The notes below the pieces were generated by a model that made no database searches, was not told the DNA's origin, and saw only the letters and a program-made list of their open reading frames with translations. A stretch of DNA of 64,000 nucleotides from Sugiyamaella lignohabitans (lineage: Eukaryota; Ascomycota; Dipodascomycetes; Dipodascales; Trichomonascaceae), in NCBI RefSeq assembly GCF_001640025.1, contig NC_031674.1, forward strand, positions 744,001-808,000, read 5' to 3'. This document shows, piece after piece, positions 18,866 to 27,948 of the stretch (position 1 is its first letter; each line of letters begins with the position of its first letter). The position numbers were made by a program, and so were the translations under genes.

Positions 18866-20125
18866 TTACGTAGCTAGTGCTAATCTCTGCTTAATTAGTC
18901 TAAAGAATAGAATCAAGAATAACTCGACTTGGTCTTTGATCATGAAAAGCAGTCCTTGTACGAGGACACCCTTCGAGATCTGTGGACCAAGACCCTTAAA
19001 CAGTCCCTTGAGTCCTTCGTTCTTCGACAGGTACACTAGGGCGTCTACAAACGACTTGTACTGACGTCTGCGCTTATCAGACGATTGTTGCATCACTTTA
19101 GCTACAATCATAGGCTGAGTAGCAATAGTGGCCATTGCTTTTGACAGAGCTCCTAACAGGAAATTATCACCAGCACTGAGAGTAGGTTTATTAGCAAACA
19201 GCACCTGCTTAAGTCTCTCGAAGGAACCATAAGTAATTGAAGGGTTGACAACCAAGACAAGAGAAGCTTTCAAACCTCTCCAAAGGCCAGACACACCGTC
19301 CTCACCAATTACATCCTTAGCAGTAGCAACCAGACTCTGCTGAACATCAGAAGTCTGTTGTTTAGTAGTGACGACTGAGATAGGAATAGTGAAGATTTGG
19401 GCCAATGCACCAGCTAATGCACCAAGCATAAGTTCAGTGGCTGTAGAAAGAACCAAAGGGCCGCTCGAGCGACCTCGTGCCTTTGTAGCTCTCTTAATAT
19501 AAGTGTCACGGATAACTCCATACCAGTAGAAATAGGCGAAGTTGGTCGAGGCCACGCCAATCAACGAGCCTGGCAGTCCATTATACAGACCAGGAACGCC
19601 ATTCTGTTGATATATCTTTTTCAATGCATCGAAAGTGCCATTATATCTTCCAATGTTAGTAACGGACCAATTCAATCACGGGCATCCCCGTCGAAATTTC
19701 GTTCCTGCTTCATGCATATCACGAACCTCGGCAGGCTTCGCTGCCTTGAACATGAAATTCCGAGCAACCAAAACACCCCTTAAATTTCACCCGCTTCAAA
19801 ACACGCTCCTCCGACCCCCGACGTAACGACTGGAGCATAGCGAGAGGAGCAGCGAGGTCTGGGGCGGAGTCCCAGCCGCCGGAGGCATGACCCCCTCCTC
19901 CTCCTCGAGAACTTACTTGACTCTTTTTTCACCAGTTTCAAGATCATCATCTTCAGTTTGGACCTGAAGTCTGGTCTTGACAATATCCAGAGGATACACC
20001 AAAGCGTTGGCGGCCATAGCAGCCAGAGCACCTGCTACCGCTTTTCCCCAGGGGGAGAGAGGAGCAGCAGCCACGGTTGTAGCAGCAGTAGCGCTCGTGA
20101 TTAGTTGTTTGGAGATAACTGCCAT
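18866..20125 (-). CDS. ANT1: peroxisomal adenine nucleotide carrier (PMP47/Ant1 type)
   Basis: A two-exon mitochondrial-carrier-family gene (exon 1 20125-19917, exon 2 19646-18866) encoding 329 residues. Carrier signature motifs are visible: PLDIVKTRLQ in repeat 1 and degenerate forms in the other two repeats. The segments GALAGALAQIFTIPISVVTTKQQT and VNPSITYGSFERLK are typical of peroxisomal PMP47/Ant1 carriers, which exchange ATP for AMP to support fatty-acid activation. The 270 bp intron (phase 2) has donor GTAAGT, branch TTACTAAC and an unusual GGAAG acceptor; it carries a solo foldback arm. The join restores EKRVK-YNGTFDALKK. The gene is convergent with the WD40 gene, 68 bp between stops. 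A related mitochondrial carrier cannot be fully excluded. Confidence 0.88.
19828..19887 (-). repeat. GC foldback arm in the ANT1 intron
   Basis: A degenerate type B arm within the 270 bp intron, in the sense orientation of the host gene. Confidence 0.85.
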
Positions 20126-21229
20126 TGTATTTACACGAACCACTGATGTGTTTGAAGAAAATGCAAATATCCACAGCCAACAAAAAAAAATCCAAATGAT
20201 TCCGATAAATGTCGGGAGGATAAATCTAGATCGATAAGCACCCCGACGATATTTATTACCGTTCCCCCTACAGATCAAACGCTGGCCCGATAATGTACCG
20301 ACCCCACCCCACCCCACTTGGCCCGCCGATAATGATAAGCCGCTGCGGCTGTTCCGAGATACCGGTGCACTTTCGGAGTCCAGTGACGTCAAATGGGACC
20401 GTTTTCGAAATAATAAACCATTCTCGTGACCCGACGGTCTTTCTGATGATATCTGATGACTCTTTGACGGGTTTTAAGCGAATAATGGTCGTATAGAGAC
20501 CCAGCTCTGCCAGAGGTCGTGAGGCCCTGCATATGTACACTTCGGTAAAATTCCAGGGTCCGAGGTAACTGCCGGAGAAATTTATAGCCACACGATTTCG
20601 ACCTTCCCGAGTCCGTGCTCAGACTGGCCCAAATTAAACACAAAAGTCAAATACCGGCCATCCAGCGACGACTCTCAACTGTCTTTTGCTCGGAAAACCG
20701 ACCGAAAAAGTGTAATAGCTCATACAAACCGGTCTGGATCTGATCGTGAGCGTCTTGTATGGATGATGCCCAGTTAGGCAAGGATAAGCTACTCTATTTT
20801 CCCCACCATGGACCCCCTACCAACCCACCCCCTCCTCCATCTCTTCTCCTGGCAGCCCGACGCACGACTCGAGCGCAGCGAGAGGAGCCACGGGGTCTGG
20901 GGCGAAGCCCCAGCCGCCGGAGGCACTTACACGGGTCCCGGTTTTGCCTCCGGCGGCTGGGGCTCTGCCCCAGGCCCCGTGGCTCGCTTCGCTCGAGCTA
21001 GGGGGGCGGGCTAAATACGGGGAGTTGGATGGGCTGTTGTGGGGTGGTGGGTGATGGGGGTTTGGAGGAGTTTGGCCGGGGTGGGTGGTGAGACTGCGGG
21101 TGGTCGGGAGGGGTCGGCTTCGTAAGCGGTTTGCTGACCGGCTGGTTTTGTGTTCGAGTAAATATAAATATAAATAAATAGAGAGGTTTCTGGAGGAATT
21201 CTGTTTGCGAAATAGAAGAGAACAGTGTT
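20126..21229. other. gene-free promoter region of ANT1 and the PEP-mutase-like gene
   Basis: About 1.1 kb between divergent starts. It has several TTCGG/CCGAA-like halves but no CGG-N9-CCG pair, and two foldback arms at 20865-20998. No coding sequence is supported. Confidence 0.6.
20865..20998. repeat. GC foldback arms in tail-to-tail (minus, plus) order
   Basis: A minus type B arm at 20865-20925 and a plus arm at 20945-20998, with only 19 bp between the two TGCC ends. This is the opposite order to the usual composite and the only such pair in the window. The plus arm lacks the CTCCTCT start of its terminal hairpin. Confidence 0.85.
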
Positions 21230-22144
21230 ATGTCGTCGCCTGCTGCTAAATTTCGTCAACTGCTCTCGGAGCCTGGTGTGATCATCGCACCTGGCGTATA
21301 TGATGGACTCAGTGCTCGTGCTGCAACGTCTAGTAAAGCTTTTAAAGCTCTTTATATGACGGGTGCTGGCACTGTGGCATCCAGGTTGGGTGCTCCCGAT
21401 GTCGGGTTGGCCAGTTTGCCGGATATGGCCGCCAATGCCTCGTTGATTGCCAATATCGACAGGTCGGTGCCATTGATTGCGGATGCTGATACTGGTTACG
21501 GCAACTCTGCCATGTGCGCACGAACTTTGTCTCTGTATTCGCAAGCCGGGGTAGCTGCTTTACACGTTGAGGACCAGGTCCATTCTAAGAGATGTGGTCA
21601 TTTGTTGGGAAAACAGTTGGTCAGCGCAGAGGAGTTTGTTTCACGAATCAAGGCTATGGCTATTGAACGCAAACGGATTCAGTCCGACATCGTTATTATT
21701 GCTCGTACTGACTCTTTACAAAGTCTGGGAGTTGACGAAGCAATTGAAAGATCGAAACAGGCTGTTGCAGTAGGTGCAGATGTTATCTTTGTAGAGGGAG
21801 TCGAAAATTCTGAACAGGCAAAGAAAATCGTCTCTGCTCTTAACCCTACACCTGTTCTAGTCAACATCGTGCCAAATGGGGTGACTCCAAACTGGTCTGA
21901 AGAGGAAATTCAGGAATTGGGATTCAAGATCGCAATCTTCCCTGGAGTCACCTTGGGCCCAGCATTTGCGGCTATGTCTGCATCACTAGAAGCTTTGGCT
22001 AAAACTAGGAAAGACCCTACTGGAGCTGCTGCTGTGGCTCAAAAGAGCTCTCCAAAGGAATTCTTTCTAAGACTTGGGCTGGGCGAAATTATCGCCCTTG
22101 ACAAGGCTGTTGGAGGAACTGCTTTCGAAGGTTCTAATATATAA
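21230..22144 (+). CDS. isocitrate lyase / PEP mutase superfamily enzyme
   Basis: A 304-residue enzyme of the short PEP mutase/isocitrate lyase group. It has the Mg-binding DADTGYG loop (85-91), E114-D115, the catalytic KRCGH loop (K120, C122, H124) and ARTDS (158-162). A catalytic Cys in KxCGH points to a C-C lyase (2-methylisocitrate, oxaloacetate or dimethylmalate type) rather than a phosphonate mutase. It is far shorter than glyoxylate-cycle isocitrate lyase. The next gene encodes an MmgE/PrpD-family protein in the same direction. In the methylcitrate cycle these two families act in sequence, so a dehydration/cleavage route for a branched hydroxy acid is plausible. The exact substrate is unknown. 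Confidence 0.85.
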   Translation: MSSPAAKFRQLLSEPGVIIAPGVYDGLSARAATSSKAFKALYMTGAGTVASRLGAPDVGLASLPDMAANASLIANIDRSVPLIADADTGYGNSAMCARTLSLYSQAGVAALHVEDQVHSKRCGHLLGKQLVSAEEFVSRIKAMAIERKRIQSDIVIIARTDSLQSLGVDEAIERSKQAVAVGADVIFVEGVENSEQAKKIVSALNPTPVLVNIVPNGVTPNWSEEEIQELGFKIAIFPGVTLGPAFAAMSASLEALAKTRKDPTGAAAVAQKSSPKEFFLRLGLGEIIALDKAVGGTAFEGSNI

Positions 22145-22467
22145 GATTACATGTACTTCGACTTAAATAAATTGAATCTATAGATTCCACAACTAATAAG
22201 AAGATCAATTAGTCACTATTTTTGCTTCTCATTTTATTGCTTCAAATGATAGTCCAGAACCTAATAAAATAAACCTAAACGTGAATAGGAGATCAGGGAT
22301 CTTGACTTACTTCTCGGAACTTCACAGTTGCTATGGATAAAGACATGCAAGCCAATCTCCATGTCGGTTAAGCTACTGTCCGATAATGCATCTGTCGTTT
22401 TTGCGGGGTTCAACAGGTTCACAGGAGATATCCCAGCTTCATCGGACCAAACTCGCTGTAGCCCTGC

Positions 22468-22635
22468 TGCCTCCGGCGGCTGGGGCTCTGCCCCAGACCC
22501 CGTGGCTCCTCTCGCTGCGCTCAAGTCGTTTCGTAGGCTCTCCTAGCAGCTTCGTGGACCCCCGTCTACGGTCTCAGTTTCTCCTGCAAATCAGGAGCAA
22601 CGGGGTCTGGGGCAAAGCTCCAGCCGCCGGAGGCA
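22468..22635. repeat. GC foldback composite, reverse order
   Basis: A plus type B-like arm at 22468-22527 and a minus arm starting with the type A hairpin (CTCCTGCAAATCAGGAG) at 22581-22635. Relative to the common composite the whole unit is reversed. It lies in the promoter of the MmgE/PrpD-like gene. Confidence 0.88.
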
Positions 22636-22803
22636 GAATGTTCCGTGAACGTTCATGAACTGTTTCACCCCGCATTCACAGTCGCTAAGCTAGCCGGCAT
22701 CGGGATGCTTGCCGATCGCTTATGTCTTGAGAGATATATAAACTGGGGTTCATCATGGCCGTTAATCCTATTCAATCAATAAATAAAACCAATTCTGTGA
22801 ACA

Positions 22804-24255
22804 ATGATTACTGAGCCTGAAACTGCTTCCGACGCACCCTCTCCCACTGTTGAACTGTGCAAATGGGTGGAGTCGCTTACCTGGGATGACGTCCCCGAGG
22901 AGATCAGAACCCGTGCCAAGTACTTGATCCTTGATGGAATCACTTGTGCAATTGTGGCATCTCATTTGCCCTGGTCTGAAACTGCTGTCAAAGCTGTCTC
23001 CAGTATTGAAGGAGAGGGTCCCTGTCATGTCATTGGCTGGAAGGATCTCAAAGTCGGACCCCTGCAATCGGCCCTTCTCAACAGTACCTTTATTCAGGGC
23101 TTCGAGTTGGATGATTACCATAGTTTTGCTCCTCTGCACTCCAACTCAATAATGGTTCCAGCAATCTTAGCACTGGTTTCGTATGGCAAGCACAAGGGAA
23201 TTAGCTACTCTGGCAAGGACTTTTTGTTGGCTCATGTGGTTGGTTTTGAGGTGGGTCCTCGTGTCGGATTGGCCTTGCACGGTGGTGAGATCCTGAACAG
23301 AGGATGGCACTCAGGACCAGTTTTCGGACATGCAGCTTCTGCTGCGGCCTCCTCGAAATTCCTTGGACTCAACTCGGAGCAGATTGAAGATGCTTTTGGA
23401 ATTGCTTGTACCCAAACCTGTGGTCTGATGTCGGCACAGTTCGAATCTTCAGTCAAGCGCATGCAGCACGGATTTGCTTCGAGAAACGGTTTATTCGCCG
23501 CTCTTATGGCTGAACAGTCTTACAAGGGTATTAAGAGAGTTTTCGAGAGAGAATATGGTGGATTTCTCAATGTTTTCTCATTAGGTGCCGAACCTCCAGT
23601 GGTTGAAGAGCTCACTAAAGACCTGTCGGAAAAATGGATCACTCCCGAAATCAACATCAAGCCCTATGCTTGTATGGCAGGAATCCATTCCACAATCGAT
23701 GCTCTTTACGAGCTTTTCGACAAAAAGCCATTGCAAAACGCCATGGATGTGGTTAAGCAGGTGACTATTGAGATTTCTGAGCCATTGTTCAAGCATGGTG
23801 GATGGAAGGCAACCAAACCTCTTACAGTCATTGGAGCTCAGATGAATAACGCATACATCTGTGCAGTTATTCTCCTTGACGGTGTTCTAACTGTCAAGAA
23901 CTTTTCGGAGAAACTCATGAACCGCCCTGAAATCTGGGAGCTCATGGAAAAGATCGACGTTGTTCACAACAAGGAGTTTGATACACTTCCCAGAACCGAC
24001 AGAATGATTGCTGCTGTCAAGATCGAGTTCACCGACGGCACCATCAAGACCAACACGGTTGTACGTCCCTCTGGGGTCAAAGCACCCCTCTCTGGCGACG
24101 AAATTGTCGACAAGTTCCGCACTCACACCAAGGGACTCATCTCCGACGAAGCCCAGGCCAACATCCTCAAGACTGTCTTGGAAATCGAGAGCTCCAAAGA
24201 CGTCTCCGAGCTGGTTGACGCACTCAACATCGATATCTTGGACCCCCTGAAATAA
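22804..24255 (+). CDS. MmgE/PrpD family protein (2-methylcitrate dehydratase / cis-aconitate decarboxylase-like)
   Basis: A 483-residue protein of the MmgE/PrpD superfamily. Acid/base residues of the family are seen in FELDDYHSFAPLHSNSIMVPA (D103, D104, H106, H112), with the helical-domain segments GFEVGPRVGLALHGGEILNRGWHSG and SVKRMQHGFASRNGLFAALMA. The C-terminal domain starts near 270 and includes KPYACMAGIHSTIDALYEL. Members dehydrate 2-methylcitrate or decarboxylate cis-aconitate to itaconate; many fungal paralogues have unknown substrates. It lies 660 bp downstream of the PEP-mutase-like lyase gene in the same direction, with a foldback composite between. No mitochondrial presequence is obvious. 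Which reaction it performs cannot be decided from sequence alone. Confidence 0.87.
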   Translation: MITEPETASDAPSPTVELCKWVESLTWDDVPEEIRTRAKYLILDGITCAIVASHLPWSETAVKAVSSIEGEGPCHVIGWKDLKVGPLQSALLNSTFIQGFELDDYHSFAPLHSNSIMVPAILALVSYGKHKGISYSGKDFLLAHVVGFEVGPRVGLALHGGEILNRGWHSGPVFGHAASAAASSKFLGLNSEQIEDAFGIACTQTCGLMSAQFESSVKRMQHGFASRNGLFAALMAEQSYKGIKRVFEREYGGFLNVFSLGAEPPVVEELTKDLSEKWITPEINIKPYACMAGIHSTIDALYELFDKKPLQNAMDVVKQVTIEISEPLFKHGGWKATKPLTVIGAQMNNAYICAVILLDGVLTVKNFSEKLMNRPEIWELMEKIDVVHNKEFDTLPRTDRMIAAVKIEFTDGTIKTNTVVRPSGVKAPLSGDEIVDKFRTHTKGLISDEAQANILKTVLEIESSKDVSELVDALNIDILDPLK

Positions 24256-24412
24256 ACCCCTCTCCCAATTCTTCACCTGTGAGGTTAGGCCTTGGCACCT
24301 ATTTGGGAAATACCAGGGGTAGCTTAAAACATTTAGCCGACGCCAGACTCATAACGACACCCATATAAACCAGTGATAATACACCGTATTTTTACTAACG
24401 GAGTGGGCACAG

Positions 24413-24551
24413 TGCCTCCGGCGGCTGGGGCTCCGCCCCAGACCCCGTGGCTCCTCCTTCGCAGGAGATTGCTGGGACCGTAGGCGGACCGACTCGAGCG
24501 GAGCGAGAGGAGCTACCAGGGTCTGGGGCGGAGCCCCAGCCGCCGGAGGCA
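24413..24551. repeat. GC foldback composite
   Basis: A type A arm, a spacer containing TTGCTGGGACCGTAGG, and a type B arm. It begins 158 bp after the stop of the MmgE/PrpD-like gene. Confidence 0.9.
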
Positions 24552-24909
24552 CACCCATCAGCGAGGATGTTGAAAAGGGTGGGTGTAAAGGGTTCCAGGG
24601 CGTTTTGGATGGTCAGAGGAGAGATTGTCCGAGGTCTGTAGGTGGTATGCATATTCGGGGTTTTGGTGCTCCGCTGAGAAGGCTGGCGACCACTGACGTT
24701 GGAGCTGGTGTCTCAGGTGCCCCCACTTGTTGGAACCAGAGGATGGTCGGTGGGTGTTTCTTCTCAGAACGTGCTGGCTTATCACATTTGCGATGCCGAT
24801 AAGGCGGTTCTGGGATTTGGTGCCGTTTCGTCGACTTTTATATAAGATACCGGGCTTGAGCACCGTGCATGCATCTGGTGAACATTGATATATCGTATAT
24901 ATTGTGATA

Positions 24910-26523
24910 ATGACGTCTGCTCCGACAATCAAACGGTGGGAGAAACACCAGCTGAAGTTTGCTGGCCAGGGAACTTTAGACGGTATTAAAATTCTGGAAG
25001 ACGATGAGTCGGGCGATGTCAAGTGCTATCGTTATACAGGTGTTAGATATGCACAGGCGCCAGTGGGACCACTGAGGTGGAGACGGCCCCAGAAGCTGAG
25101 CAAGACGTATGATTATACAGGCGACTACACGAGTTTTAAAACGGTGTGTCCTCAGCCTTCCTTGAGCACGATCTCGGCGAATGATGATATTGTCTATGAC
25201 GAGGATTGCTTGTTTGCCAACATCTGGGTACCAGGAGGAACTCCTCCTAAGGAAGGATGGCCAGTGTTGTACTTTATTCATGGAGGATTTCTTCAAGTAG
25301 GAAGTCCTCATCATTATCGCCAGGCAGATCCGCAAGACCTCTTGGCCAAAGACTCAAAAGCAAAATATATAATCGTGGCAGCCGGATACCGGCTCAATCT
25401 GTTTGGATTCCTTTCGTCCAAAGAGCTGTTAGAAGAGGACAAATACAACTCGAATTTCGGGTTCTGGGACCAACGAATGGGTATGGAATGGGTATATGAG
25501 CATATCCATCATTTTGGTGGTAATAAAGACAATATCACAGTAGGAGGACTCAGTGCTGGGTCATACAGTGCTATCTTCCAACTGGCATATGAACTGTATC
25601 ACCCAGAAGTAACGCAAATCATCAAACGGTCGCTGTTATTATCCAACGGACTGGCAATTCAGCCAAACACAGTTGACAAAACACAAGACCAGTTCGATTC
25701 TCTGCTAAAAGAACTGGATATTCCTAAATCTCTGAGTGCTAAAGAGAAGCTTGAAAAGCTGAGAAAAGTGCCTTTTGAGTCTCTAGTCAAGGCAATTGAC
25801 GGTCTTGACCGCCAGACTTTCCGAGCTATAACTGACACATACTTTGTCTCACCGACACTGTTTGACGATATATATTCAGGAAAGTTTGGTGAACTTGTTA
25901 ACACCAGCGGACGAAGTTTGATGAGCGGAGAAGTCGACAACGAGTGGCTCATCTACTCCCTGACCAACGCTCCTGACACAGTAGACGAACTGGCTGCCAA
26001 AATCGAGAACTACTATCCTCGACCCGTAACTAACGCTCTCATCAAACACTACCCAACACCCAAACCCGACGATGACGACGACTTGCAAAAAGTTTTTGGC
26101 GACATTGTCAGCGACATGCAAGTGTACGTCTCGTCGCGACTTCTCGTGAACAGTCTTGCCAAAGCAGGCATGACCACCGACAGAGTATTCCGGTACCGAA
26201 TCGCTTTTCGCGGGCAATACCTCGACAAATACGCACCTCCCGAGTTCCGGGTTCCTCATACAGGCGACATCGGCATCTGGTTCTACACCGCGTTCGACGG
26301 CATCACCGACGACGAAAAACCGCTCTTTCAGCAGTGGCTCGAGCCCGTCGCCGAATGGATCACCACCGGCACTACCGCCAAATGGGGCACCCGCTCCATC
26401 ACCGACCTCCGCGTGTTCAACCGCGACGGCACCATCACCATCACCCCCGACGACCGCTGGGACTGGGCCATGACCGTCGGCCGCGTCGTGTCCTCGGCGC
26501 TCTCTCCGGGGTCTAAACTGTAG
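24910..26523 (+). CDS. type-B carboxylesterase/lipase
   Basis: A 537-residue alpha/beta hydrolase. The N-terminal YRYTGVRYAQAPVGPLRWRRP and EDCLFANIWVP (98-108) blocks are the classic type-B esterase signatures. The oxyanion hole is HGG (124-126). The nucleophile elbow is GLSAG (213-217, S215), with Leu where many relatives have Glu. An acid candidate is in MSGEVDNEW and the histidine in VPHTGDIGIWF. No signal peptide is seen, so an intracellular enzyme is likely. The frame extends to a GTG at 24904, but the ATG at 24910 is taken as the start. The last third is strikingly GC-rich compared with the first. It is the third co-directional gene after the lyase-like and PrpD-like genes and might free their substrate from an ester, which is inference. 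Confidence 0.87.
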   Translation: MTSAPTIKRWEKHQLKFAGQGTLDGIKILEDDESGDVKCYRYTGVRYAQAPVGPLRWRRPQKLSKTYDYTGDYTSFKTVCPQPSLSTISANDDIVYDEDCLFANIWVPGGTPPKEGWPVLYFIHGGFLQVGSPHHYRQADPQDLLAKDSKAKYIIVAAGYRLNLFGFLSSKELLEEDKYNSNFGFWDQRMGMEWVYEHIHHFGGNKDNITVGGLSAGSYSAIFQLAYELYHPEVTQIIKRSLLLSNGLAIQPNTVDKTQDQFDSLLKELDIPKSLSAKEKLEKLRKVPFESLVKAIDGLDRQTFRAITDTYFVSPTLFDDIYSGKFGELVNTSGRSLMSGEVDNEWLIYSLTNAPDTVDELAAKIENYYPRPVTNALIKHYPTPKPDDDDDLQKVFGDIVSDMQVYVSSRLLVNSLAKAGMTTDRVFRYRIAFRGQYLDKYAPPEFRVPHTGDIGIWFYTAFDGITDDEKPLFQQWLEPVAEWITTGTTAKWGTRSITDLRVFNRDGTITITPDDRWDWAMTVGRVVSSALSPGSKL

Positions 26524-26534
26524 GGACCGGGTTC

Positions 26535-26674
26535 TGCCTCCGGCGGCTGGGGCTCTGCCCCAGACCCTGGTTGCTCCTGCTTCGCAGGAGAGGGATGGGA
26601 CTGTGGACGCAACGACTTGAGCGCAGCGAGAGGAGCAACCAGGGTCTGGGGCGGAGCCCCAGCCGCCGGAGGCA
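26535..26674. repeat. GC foldback composite at the esterase 3' end
   Basis: It starts 12 bp after the esterase stop codon and ends 60 bp before the convergent cyclin stop. Both genes' 3' ends must be formed in or near this hairpin. Confidence 0.9.
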
Positions 26675-26733
26675 GTGGGGGAGAGTAAAGAGAGTTCGTG
26701 TGTATTCATTAGTCATTAAATAAAGTGTTCGTA

Positions 26734-27948
26734 TTAGGTCTCCATGGACTGGGTGTACTCCATGGGCACCGAGGTGAAGGCCGAGTTGTGGTGGTATGAG
26801 GCAGCAGAGGCCACGGATGCGATGCTATTAGAACGGTTGTTGAGGGGCCCGTTGATGTCGTCCGGCGTGCACGGTGGGGTCAGATAGCCCTCAGATTTGA
26901 AGGGGGCGGGGATTTTTATATGCATGGTCTTGGAGTGTTGGGGGATGATGCGGGCCGTGGTAGCGTAGATGGGGGACTCGCCGGGTGAGTTGGTGGCTGA
27001 GGAGACTGAGGATGACAGCGAGGGTGGGGTGAGGTTTGTGAGGAGCGATGAGGGTGGTGGAGTGGGTGGCATGCGAAGCGAGGCTCGTTGTTGGCGGGCC
27101 AGGAAACTCGAGACCAGGTGGGTGGCTTGTGATAGGGTCGAGCTCGAGTACTTTCTGTGAAGACTCTTGGATGGCGAGTTCATGTGTTGGTAAAGCAGTG
27201 ACATGGTCTGGTTCTCCTCGCTAGACAGGTACACAGGGAATGGAGCATGGTCGTTGGCAGTGAGAAGATGTTTGGCGAGGTTGAATGCAGCAGACGCGAT
27301 GGCTGAAGGAGTCAGGGAAATGAATGCACGGTGGTACAGACTGATCTCACACAGGTACTGAGCTACATGGCGAACAGTAGGACTGGTAGACTCGGAAGCC
27401 ACTAATACATCGAGGTATGATTGGACAGTGGGATGGCCAATGGTCCAATTGAGAGTGTTGAGAACATGGCCTTCCATCTGAACAAACATATCTCCTTCAT
27501 AAGCCTTACAGCACATATTCGTCAGATCATTGATAGTAGGGATTCTACTCTTTTTATCTTCATATTTAGCAGCAATCCACAGAGCAGTACATCCTACCAA
27601 TTGATAGTGTTTTCTGTAGACCACACGCATTGAACAGTAACGATCAATCAAGTTGATGGCCAGAAACAGAGTCTGTGGTTGAAGCCGTAGCGCGACATGT
27701 GTGTCAATGAGAAAGTCGAGAAGAAAAGGACGCATATGCCATTCGATCTCGGGCTGCAGGTCCATTAAACCGGCGTCTGCTGCTGTTAGACGCTGCATCT
27801 TGTCCATATGAGCAATAATGTCTTGGCCATATTCCGAATGCACTTGCTGAGACATTTCCTTAGCCATCATGTCCAAAGCATGATCATTGACCTTTCGGGG
27901 CCTTCTGCGGTAGGGGCCAGTTTGAGGAGAGTGTGAAGCAGATTTCAT
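26734..27948 (-). CDS. G1-type cyclin (Cln/Puc1-like)
   Basis: A 404-residue cyclin. The cyclin box runs from about residue 60 to 190 (WHMRPFLLDFLIDTHVALRLQ, LAINLIDRYCS, LVGCTALWIAAKYEDKKSRIP), followed by a second helical fold to about 275. The C-terminal 130 residues are Pro/Ser/Thr-rich, a PEST-like pattern typical of unstable G1 cyclins that activate the Cdc28 kinase at Start. The N-terminal basic RRRPRK could be a nuclear signal. The gene is preceded by an unusually long non-coding stretch (7 kb to the next gene), which suits a heavily regulated gene. It is closest by pattern to Cln3/Puc1-type cyclins; the exact orthologue is not certain. Confidence 0.85.
   Translation of the reverse strand: MKSASHSPQTGPYRRRPRKVNDHALDMMAKEMSQQVHSEYGQDIIAHMDKMQRLTAADAGLMDLQPEIEWHMRPFLLDFLIDTHVALRLQPQTLFLAINLIDRYCSMRVVYRKHYQLVGCTALWIAAKYEDKKSRIPTINDLTNMCCKAYEGDMFVQMEGHVLNTLNWTIGHPTVQSYLDVLVASESTSPTVRHVAQYLCEISLYHRAFISLTPSAIASAAFNLAKHLLTANDHAPFPVYLSSEENQTMSLLYQHMNSPSKSLHRKYSSSTLSQATHLVSSFLARQQRASLRMPPTPPPSSLLTNLTPPSLSSSVSSATNSPGESPIYATTARIIPQHSKTMHIKIPAPFKSEGYLTPPCTPDDINGPLNNRSNSIASVASAASYHHNSAFTSVPMEYTQSMET

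Noticed and set aside
25876..26709. Minus-strand ORF of 277 codons antisense to the esterase
   Set aside because: It is a shadow of a GC-rich coding sequence, and its start is foldback-arm translation. The plus strand encodes a clear esterase.
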